Shown here one piece after another: positions 1 through 4,230 of a DNA stretch of 5,210 nucleotides. The notes beneath the pieces were generated by a model. It did not search any database. It was not told the origin of the DNA and was given only the letters and a program-made list of their open reading frames with translations. This DNA is from Asaia bogorensis (lineage in GTDB: Bacteria > Pseudomonadota > Alphaproteobacteria > Acetobacterales > Acetobacteraceae): positions 1-5,210 of the forward strand of contig CAMCEP010000211.1 in NCBI GenBank assembly GCA_945873675.1, in the 5' to 3' direction. A program made the position numbers and the translations under genes. Numbering within the stretch: the first letter of the stretch is position 1; each line of letters opens with the position of its first letter.

Positions 1-1686
1 CGGCACACCACCATGGGGCCGGAGCGCGCGCCGCATCGTTCCTATTACTACGCCATGGAATTGACGGCTGAGGAAATCGCGCAGCCGCTGGTGGGTGTGG
101 CTTCCTGCTGGAATGAAGCCGCCCCCTGTAATATCGCGCTGTCCCGCCAGGCGCAGGCGGCGAAGATTGGCGTGAAGCAAGCCGGTGCCACGCCGCGCGA
201 ATTCACCACCATCACCGTGACGGATGGCATTGCGATGGGCCATCAGTCCATGAAATCCTCGCTCGCGTCGCGCGATACCATTGCGGATTCCATCGAGCTC
301 ACGATGCGTGGCCACTGCTATGATGCGCTGGTCGGCATTGCGGGCTGTGACAAATCCCTGCCGGGCGTTATGATGTCCATGATCCGGCTGAATGTGCCAT
401 CTGTCTTCATGTATGGCGGGTCCATCATGCCGGGTAAGCATCATGGCCATGACGTGACCGTGCTGGATGTGTTTGAAGCGGTGGGCAAGCACGCCGCCGG
501 CGGCATGTCTGACGAGGAATTGGATGAACTGGAACGCCATGCCTGCCCAGGTGCGGGCGCTTGCGGCGGCCAATTCACGGCGAATACCATGGCCTGCGTT
601 TCGGAAATGATCGGGCTTGCGCTGCCGTTTTCAGCTGGCGCCCCGGCACCCGATGAAGATCGTGATCGTTGGGCGGTTGAATCGGGCAAGGCGGTGGTGG
701 AACTGATCCGCCGAAATATCCGCCCGCGCGATATCGTAACGCTTGATTCACTGCACAATGCTGCGGCGATTGTGGGTGCCACAGGCGGTTCGACCAATGC
801 CGCGCTGCATCTGCCCGCCATGGCGCATGAAGCGGGCATCCGCTTCACGCTGCAGGATGTTGCCGAGATCATGCGCAAGACGCCGCATATCGCGGACCTC
901 AAGCCCGGCGGGCGCTACGTTGCCGCCGATGTGCATCGCATTGGTGGCGTGCCCATCATCATCAAGGCGCTGATTGATGGCGGCTATGTGAAGGGCGATT
1001 GCATGACGGTCACCGGCAAGACCATTGCGGAAAATCACCGCGAGGTGATCGTGCCAAAGGATCAGGATGTGGTGCGCCCCTGCTCCGATCCGATCAGCCC
1101 GATCGGTGGCGTTGTCTCCCTGCATGGCAACCTGGCCCCTGAGGGTGCGATTGTGAAAATCGCCGGCATGGAAAAGCTGCGCTTCGAAGGCACCGCCCTT
1201 TGCTTTGACTGCGAAGAAGATGCCTTTAAGGCCGTTGAAATGCGCGCCTACAAGCCGGGCGATGTGATTATCGTGCGCTATGAAGGCCCGAAGGGCGGTC
1301 CTGGCATGCGGGAAATGCTTTCCACCACCTCGGCCATTTATGGTCAGGGCATGGGGGATAAGGTGGCGCTGATCACCGATGGGCGTTTTTCGGGTGCAAC
1401 GCGCGGTTTCTGCATCGGCCATGTCGGGCCGGAAGCCGCGGTGGGCGGGCCGATTGCGCTGCTGCGCGATGGCGACAAGATCATCATTGATGCCGGCAAG
1501 GGCACCATTGATGTGGCGCTTTCGGATGAGGAATTGGCCAAGCGCCGCGCCGAATGGAAGCCGCGCAAGACCGATTATAATTCCGGCGTGCTCTGGAAAT
1601 ATGCGCAGCTTGTGGGCCCGGCTTATCTTGGTGCCGTGACCCATCCGGGTGGCGGGGCTGAGACCCATTGCTACGCGGATCAGTGA
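1..1686 (+). CDS. ilvD: Dihydroxy-acid dehydratase, [2Fe-2S] type (5' end outside window)
   Basis: DHAD dehydrates 2,3-dihydroxy-isovalerate and 2,3-dihydroxy-3-methylvalerate to the 2-keto acids in cytoplasmic valine, isoleucine and leucine synthesis. The frame is open from base 1 (R-H-T-T before the first ATG at 13). Family members carry a similar RH-T-x-GP-RAPHR stretch well inside the protein, and no ribosome site precedes the ATG, so the true start lies upstream and probably only one or two dozen residues are missing. Counting from the ATG at 13, the cluster cysteines are C39 (in NEAAPCN), C112 (GCDKSLPG) and C184 (ACGGQFTANTM). Their spacing of 73 and 72 is that of the plant [2Fe-2S] DHAD (C66, C139, C211, as I recall). 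Metal-site residues D71, D113 and K114 (the usually carbamylated Lys), E434 in GPGMREML, and the catalytic Ser S460 in TDGRFSGATRG are all present. GATGGSTNAALHL lies at 256-267. The C-terminus is complete. The stop overlaps the next gene's GTG. Confidence 0.97.
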   Translation, partial: RHTTMGPERAPHRSYYYAMELTAEEIAQPLVGVASCWNEAAPCNIALSRQAQAAKIGVKQAGATPREFTTITVTDGIAMGHQSMKSSLASRDTIADSIELTMRGHCYDALVGIAGCDKSLPGVMMSMIRLNVPSVFMYGGSIMPGKHHGHDVTVLDVFEAVGKHAAGGMSDEELDELERHACPGAGACGGQFTANTMACVSEMIGLALPFSAGAPAPDEDRDRWAVESGKAVVELIRRNIRPRDIVTLDSLHNAAAIVGATGGSTNAALHLPAMAHEAGIRFTLQDVAEIMRKTPHIADLKPGGRYVAADVHRIGGVPIIIKALIDGGYVKGDCMTVTGKTIAENHREVIVPKDQDVVRPCSDPISPIGGVVSLHGNLAPEGAIVKIAGMEKLRFEGTALCFDCEEDAFKAVEMRAYKPGDVIIVRYEGPKGGPGMREMLSTTSAIYGQGMGDKVALITDGRFSGATRGFCIGHVGPEAAVGGPIALLRDGDKIIIDAGKGTIDVALSDEELAKRRAEWKPRKTDYNSGVLWKYAQLVGPAYLGAVTHPGGGAETHCYADQ

Positions 1687-1692
1687 TCCGCG
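1674..1692 (+). promoter_or_regulatory. Perfect 19-bp palindrome centred on the ilvD stop / next-gene start
   Basis: CGCGGATCA-G-TGATCCGCG is a perfect 9-bp inverted repeat around one central base, G1683, which is the first base of the GTG start overlapping the ilvD TGA. In RNA it would fold with the stop and start codons in or next to the loop, stem 1674-1680 with 1686-1692. Ribosomes finishing ilvD would open it, so it fits a coupling element. As DNA it could also be an operator. The structure is seen directly; its role is inferred. Confidence 0.45.
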
Positions 1693-2099
1693 CGGCGTTT
1701 CTTGCCGTGATGCTTTGCGCCGCCGGCCCGCTGGCGGCGCAGGGTTTTCAGGGCGTTTGGCAAGGCAGGCTCACCTGCGACGCGGTTGAGGGCATCACGC
1801 AAGCACCGCTCGCCGCGCCGTTTACCATCCGCGTTGAAGGTGCGGTCGCGAAATATGAACGCCCGGTGCTCTCAGCCTCTGGCGCGCGCACCGGCGCTTG
1901 GGAACGTGGCGAGGGGCGGGTTGGCGCGGATGGCGCTTTGCTGCTGCAAGGCGGTTCTTCCGGGCGCGGATTTCATTATCGCGCGCGCTATGAAGGCCGG
2001 CTTGGCGCGGATGGCGTGGCGCGCTTCACGGGGACGCAGGATTGGATGCTGGATGATCGTGATTTCAGGCGGCAATGCGCGGTTGAAGTGCGGCGCTGA
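1683..2099 (+). CDS. Small secreted protein of unknown function
   Basis: I do not recognise a named family. With a GTG start at 1683 the protein has 138 residues. It begins with a clean Sec signal peptide: R3, a hydrophobic core at about 4-14, and a likely signal peptidase I cut after LAA at residue 19. Cys12 lies in the hydrophobic core and is not in a lipobox. The mature part of about 119 residues looks beta-rich. It opens with GVWQGRLTC and has just two cysteines, C32 and C132, near its ends, which fits one disulphide in the periplasm. An internal repeat, EGRVGADGALLLQG (77-90) and EGRLGADGVARFTG (104-117), suggests two similar beta hairpins. The start is chosen because GTG overlaps the ilvD TGA (GTGA), which allows translational coupling. 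There is no good Shine-Dalgarno. An in-frame TTG at 1668 would add five residues, and an ATG at 1710 would spoil the signal peptide. It is probably cotranscribed with ilvD, but no functional link is evident. Confidence 0.8.
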   Translation: MIRAAFLAVMLCAAGPLAAQGFQGVWQGRLTCDAVEGITQAPLAAPFTIRVEGAVAKYERPVLSASGARTGAWERGEGRVGADGALLLQGGSSGRGFHYRARYEGRLGADGVARFTGTQDWMLDDRDFRRQCAVEVRR

Positions 2100-2111
2100 T
2101 CAAACCCGCAC
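2088..2111 (+). terminator. Weak hairpin spanning the stop of the secreted protein gene
   Basis: GTGCGG (2088-2093) and CCGCAC (2106-2111) form a perfect 6-bp GC-rich stem with a 12-nt loop that holds the TGA at 2097-2099. No T-run follows, so it is at best a weak or Rho-assisted end of the ilvD transcript. Confidence 0.25.
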
Positions 2112-2157
2112 CATGAAAATGCCCTGATCCCGCCCACCAGCGGACATGTTGGCGTGG

Positions 2158-2197
2158 TGACATTCCCTTGATCCGAGATGGATCAAAGGGGGTGTCA
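2158..2197 (+). promoter_or_regulatory. 17-bp hairpin that buries the lipoprotein ribosome binding site
   Basis: The left arm TGACATTCCCTTGATCC (2158-2174) pairs with the right arm GGATCAAAGGGGGTGTCA (2180-2197) around a GAGAT loop. There are 17 pairs, two of them G-U, and a single bulged A at about 2185-2187. The right arm contains the whole Shine-Dalgarno of the gene starting at 2199 and ends one base before its ATG. In RNA this should block ribosome entry unless the stem is opened by heat, a protein, a ligand or an antisense RNA. A transcription terminator is less likely because no T-run follows. As DNA, the perfect inner dyad TTGATCC-N5-GGATCAA could be an operator. The structure is read directly; the mechanism is inferred. 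Confidence 0.6.
2185..2192 (+). promoter_or_regulatory. Ribosome binding site AAAGGGGG of the lipoprotein gene
   Basis: This purine run lies 6 nt before the ATG at 2199. It decides that start over the in-frame ATG at 2178, which has no proper site and whose first two bases fall in the hairpin loop. It is fully base-paired in the hairpin at 2158-2197. Confidence 0.7.
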
Positions 2198-2198
2198 G

Positions 2199-2456
2199 AT
2201 GCGCCTGCTAACCTTACCAATTTCCATGCTGCTGCTTTTGCTGACGCTTGGCGGTTGCCTTGCCGGCGGTGGGCATTACAGCCCCTCCTATAGCCATGGT
2301 TACGGCGGCTATGGCTATGCGCCTTATGGCGGCCATGCCCACCGGCCCCACCACCACAGCTACCGGGCTTGGGAGCCACCGCGGCATTATCGGCAGCATC
2401 GCCATTCCGACCATCGGCCGCTATTTTCACATCGGCCGATCTGGAAGAAATGGTAA
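2199..2456 (+). CDS. Small His/Tyr/Gly-rich lipoprotein, function unknown
   Basis: The protein has 85 residues. R2, a Leu-rich core (about 3-17) and the lipobox LGGC put the lipidated cysteine at C20, so it should be a membrane-anchored lipoprotein facing the periplasm. Gly at -2 is tolerated but not the commonest choice. The mature part of about 66 residues has no obvious fold: GGGHYSPSYSHGYGGYGYAP, then a histidine- and arginine-rich tail ending WKKW. I count 12 His and 8 Tyr after the cysteine, including HHH at 51-53. This composition suits metal or surface binding and an unstructured chain, but that is inference only. HRP occurs twice near the end, matched by a CATCGGCCG direct repeat at about 2412-2438. 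The start follows the ribosome site at 2185-2192. The gene is monocistronic in this window and converges with the pirin gene 6 bp away. Low-complexity envelope proteins of this kind are common in Proteobacteria and rarely characterised. Confidence 0.75.
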   Translation: MRLLTLPISMLLLLLTLGGCLAGGGHYSPSYSHGYGGYGYAPYGGHAHRPHHHSYRAWEPPRHYRQHRHSDHRPLFSHRPIWKKW

Positions 2457-2475
2457 GGCGGATCAGGCGTCCGCC
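2457..2475. terminator. Possible bidirectional terminator between convergent genes
   Basis: GGCGGA (2457-2462) and TCCGCC (2470-2475) form a perfect 6-bp stem with a 7-nt loop, covering the 6-bp gap and the pirin stop (TCA at 2463-2465). Read on the minus strand it is followed by TTACCATTTCTTCC, moderately T-rich; on the plus strand there is no T-run. An outer pair, TGGTAA (2451-2456) and TTACCA (2486-2491), could extend it. It is more convincing as the end of the pirin transcript than of the lipoprotein transcript. Confidence 0.4.
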
Positions 2476-3173
2476 ACTTCCACCATTACCAATTCGGCAT
2501 CTTCGCTGGCGGTGATGGTGATGGTGTCCTCCGCCCGAATGGCCAGCCCATCGCGCGCATTGGCTTCAACGCCATTAACGCTAACGGCGCCGCGCGCCAG
2601 CACCAGATAGGCTGCGCGCCCTTCCGCCAAGGGTTGCGTCAGGCTTTGGCCCTTGGCGAGCGTGGCTGCCATCACCGCGCCATCCACATTGATGCCAAGC
2701 GCGCCAGACTCCGCGTCAGAAGGCCGGCCTGATGCCAAAACCTCAAAGCCTGCTTCGCGCTTTTCCTTGGGGAATTTCTTCGCCCCCCAGGAAGGCGGCA
2801 GGCCAGAGCGGTCCGGCATGATCCAAATCTGAAACAGCGTGGTCACACCTGGCTCCAGATTATATTCGGCATGCACCACGCCGGTGCCCGCACTCATTAC
2901 CTGGACATCACCGGCTTCGGTGCGGCCTTCATTGCCCATGCTGTCCTTGTGGGTAATTGCGCCCCGCCGGACATAGGTGATGATTTCCATGTCGCGATGC
3001 GGGTGCGGGTCAAACCCCTTCCCCGGCGCGATTTCATCATCATTCCAAACGCGCAGCCGCCCCCAATTCATGCGGCTGGCATCGCGGTAATGCCCGAAGG
3101 AGAAATGGTGATTGGCGTTGAGCCAACCGAAATTGGCCTTGCCCAGGCTTTCAAAGGAACGAAGTTCGATCAT
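2463..3173 (-). CDS. Pirin-family bicupin protein, YhhW-like
   Basis: The protein has 236 residues, the usual length for the short YhhW-type pirins. The N-terminal cupin carries the metal site H57 and H59 (in FDPHPHRDMEIITY), H101 and E103 (in GTGVVHAEYN). These positions match the E. coli YhhW ligands as I remember them. WGRLRVWNDDEIAPGKGF (37-54) is the typical lead-in. The C-terminal cupin (about 155-234) is degenerate and lacks the metal residues, as usual. Family members bind Fe, Ni or Cu in the cytoplasm. Some open quercetin as 2,3-dioxygenases and others act as redox-sensitive regulators, so the substrate here cannot be named. The ATG is preceded by GGAAAAAG with GGA 7 nt upstream, an adequate ribosome site. 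The gene lies 102 bp downstream of the usp gene on the same strand and converges with the lipoprotein gene. Confidence 0.93.
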   Translation of the reverse strand: MIELRSFESLGKANFGWLNANHHFSFGHYRDASRMNWGRLRVWNDDEIAPGKGFDPHPHRDMEIITYVRRGAITHKDSMGNEGRTEAGDVQVMSAGTGVVHAEYNLEPGVTTLFQIWIMPDRSGLPPSWGAKKFPKEKREAGFEVLASGRPSDAESGALGINVDGAVMAATLAKGQSLTQPLAEGRAAYLVLARGAVSVNGVEANARDGLAIRAEDTITITASEDAELVMVEVADA

Positions 3174-3201
3174 GGCTTTTTCCGAATGGCCGCTTGTGGC
3201 C

Positions 3202-3223
3202 CTGCCCCATCACATGGGGGCAG
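3202..3223. other. Stem-loop upstream of the pirin gene
   Basis: CTGCCCCAT (3202-3210) pairs with ATGGGGGCAG (3214-3223): nine pairs, one bulged G, a CAC loop. It lies about 30 bp before the pirin start on the minus strand and has no T-run after it in that direction. It may be part of the pirin leader, or an end structure for usp without a U-tract. It is the strongest of three hairpins packed into this 102-bp gap. Confidence 0.4.
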
Positions 3224-3228
3224 ACTGC

Positions 3229-3275
3229 GGGCGGCGCCATACCGCCCACGCAACACTGTCATGCAGGGGGCATGA
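3229..3275 (-). terminator. Two small hairpins directly after the usp stop
   Basis: TCATGC (3259-3264, with T3259) and GCATGA (3270-3275) form a perfect 6-bp stem with an AGGGG loop that abuts the usp stop at 3276-3278. Next to it, GGGCGG (3229-3234) and CCGCCC (3242-3247) form a second 6-bp GC stem. Neither is followed by a T-run on the minus strand, so termination here is only a suggestion and readthrough into pirin remains possible. Confidence 0.25.
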
Positions 3276-4154
3276 TCACCGACACATCAGCACGGGAATT
3301 TCCGCATTCTCCAGCACATGGCGCGTCACACCGCCCAGGATCAATTGCCGCAGGCGAGAATGGCTATAGGCGCCCATGGAAAGCATATCGGCGCCGAAAT
3401 CGCGCACCGCGCCCAAGAGCCCCGCGCCCACATCGCGGGTTTGCGGCTTGAAGGGCGTTATCTCCGCATCAATGCCGTGCCAGCGGAGATAGGCCTGAAT
3501 GCCCTCGGCCTTCGGGCCACGGCGCTGATACTCATCGGCGCAGAGAATCCGCACGGCCTTGGCCTGGTGCAGCCAGGGCAGCGCTGCCGCAACTGCCGCA
3601 GCGCTTTCCGCTGTACCATTCCAGGCGATGCAAATGCGTGTGCCGATCACCGCCGGCGGTGTGCGGGGCGCAATCAATACGGGCCGGCCGGAATCGAACA
3701 AGATGGCGTGCAGCGCATCGCTGCTGGAGACATCCTCACCCGCTTCCGGGTGCGGCACCACGGCCAGGTCGTAAAGGCGCGATTGCTGCGCGACGATATC
3801 TTCTTCGCGCCCCACCATCGATTCGAAGGAAAGCGTAGGGCCTGCGGTTTTCGCCGCAGTATCGGGATTATCGGCCAGCGTCACATCGCCCAGATTGGCG
3901 GTGAATTTCTGGAACAAGCCGCGCACACGATCCGCCCGTTCACCGCTTTCGCGTTCGGTCGCGGCCATCATTTCTTCGATCATCGCGCCGGAAAGCCCCT
4001 CCCCGGCGAGCGGCGCGACATCTCGCGCATCCACGCGCACATGCAGGCAATGCACATGCGCACCCCAGATGCGGGCTGCGATCAGCGCGGTGCCCAGCGC
4101 GGATTCACCCGCAGCAGTACCAGTCAACGGCAGCAATAGACGGCGATAGGCCAT
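3276..4154 (-). CDS. Universal stress protein with two UspA domains
   Basis: The protein has 292 residues, the size of tandem-domain Usp proteins. The first domain (about 1-165) opens YRRLLLPLTGT and ends with ILFDSGRPVLIAP. It lacks the glycine nucleotide motif, so it is probably not an ATP binder. The second domain (about 172-292) opens RICIAWNGTAESA and ends with the motif region GAYSHSR...ILGGVTRHVL...IPVLM (261-290). Here the usual second Gly of the G-x2-G-x9-G pattern is Ser264, while G274, G275 and T277 are kept; ATP binding is possible but unproven. Such proteins are cytoplasmic and accumulate in starvation, oxidative or low-oxygen stress. Two in-frame ATGs exist, at 4160 and 4154. 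GAGGAGG (4168-4162) is only 1 nt from the first and 7 nt from the second, so 4154 is chosen. The gene follows the kinase gene after 69 bp and precedes pirin. Confidence 0.93.
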   Translation of the reverse strand: MAYRRLLLPLTGTAAGESALGTALIAARIWGAHVHCLHVRVDARDVAPLAGEGLSGAMIEEMMAATERESGERADRVRGLFQKFTANLGDVTLADNPDTAAKTAGPTLSFESMVGREEDIVAQQSRLYDLAVVPHPEAGEDVSSSDALHAILFDSGRPVLIAPRTPPAVIGTRICIAWNGTAESAAAVAAALPWLHQAKAVRILCADEYQRRGPKAEGIQAYLRWHGIDAEITPFKPQTRDVGAGLLGAVRDFGADMLSMGAYSHSRLRQLILGGVTRHVLENAEIPVLMCR

Positions 4155-4161
4155 GGCCATG

Positions 4162-4168
4162 CCTCCTC
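4162..4168 (-). promoter_or_regulatory. Strong ribosome binding site GAGGAGG of usp
   Basis: This is a near-perfect Shine-Dalgarno, the best in the window. Its distance of 7 nt favours the second ATG (4154-4152) over the first (4160-4158), which is 1 nt away. It predicts high translation of the stress protein. Confidence 0.85.
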
Positions 4169-4198
4169 AGTGTTTTGATCTTGTTTTACGTCGTCCCA

Positions 4199-4227
4199 GA
4201 TATAGGGCTGATTAGCGCATATTTCAG
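4199..4227 (-). promoter_or_regulatory. Tentative sigma-70-like promoter for usp
   Basis: On the minus strand CTGAAA (4227-4222, four of six to TTGACA) and TATATC (4204-4199, four of six to TATAAT) are 17 bp apart, about 45 bp before the usp start. The site is A/T-rich compared with its surroundings. It overlaps the kinase stop and the inverted repeat at 4205-4230. It rests on sequence likeness only. Confidence 0.3.
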
Positions 4228-4230
4228 CCC
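4205..4230. repeat. Inverted repeat over the kinase stop and usp promoter region
   Basis: GGGCTGA (4205-4211) and TCAGCCC (4224-4230) are perfect 7-bp arms with a 12-nt spacer. On the minus strand the kinase TGA lies in the first arm, and the second arm is followed by TATATCT. It may be a weak terminator or attenuator for the kinase transcript, or an operator placed between the tentative -35 and -10 of usp. Confidence 0.35.

Noticed and set aside
13..15. ATG at 13 as the ilvD start
   Set aside because: The frame continues upstream to base 1 with residues that fit the family, and there is no ribosome site in the preceding bases.
748..1668. 306-codon open frame on the minus strand across ilvD
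   Set aside because: It is a shadow of the G/C-biased codons of a clearly conserved gene, and its translation shows no family motif or ribosome site.
2138..2160. CACCA/TGGTG inverted repeat in the gap before the lipoprotein
   Set aside because: There are only five pairs with a long, poorly pairing interior, and it competes with the much stronger hairpin at 2158-2197.
2168..2186. FNR/FixK-type box TTGAT-N4-ATCAA upstream of the lipoprotein
   Set aside because: Both half-sites are present, but the gap is 9 nt instead of 4, and the site lies at the ribosome binding site rather than upstream of a promoter. The RNA hairpin explains it better.
2178..2198. Longer lipoprotein start at ATG 2178
   Set aside because: It would add MDQRGCQ before a normal signal peptide and lacks a properly spaced ribosome site, whereas 2199 has AAAGGGGG at 6 nt. 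It is not strictly excluded.
3318..4139. 273-codon open frame on the plus strand across usp
   Set aside because: It is antisense to a well-supported Usp gene, its protein resembles nothing, and its composition is that expected of a complementary-strand artefact.
4177..4190. FNR-like half-site (ATCAA, minus strand) before usp
   Set aside because: Only one half matches; the other half agrees at two of five positions, which is expected by chance.
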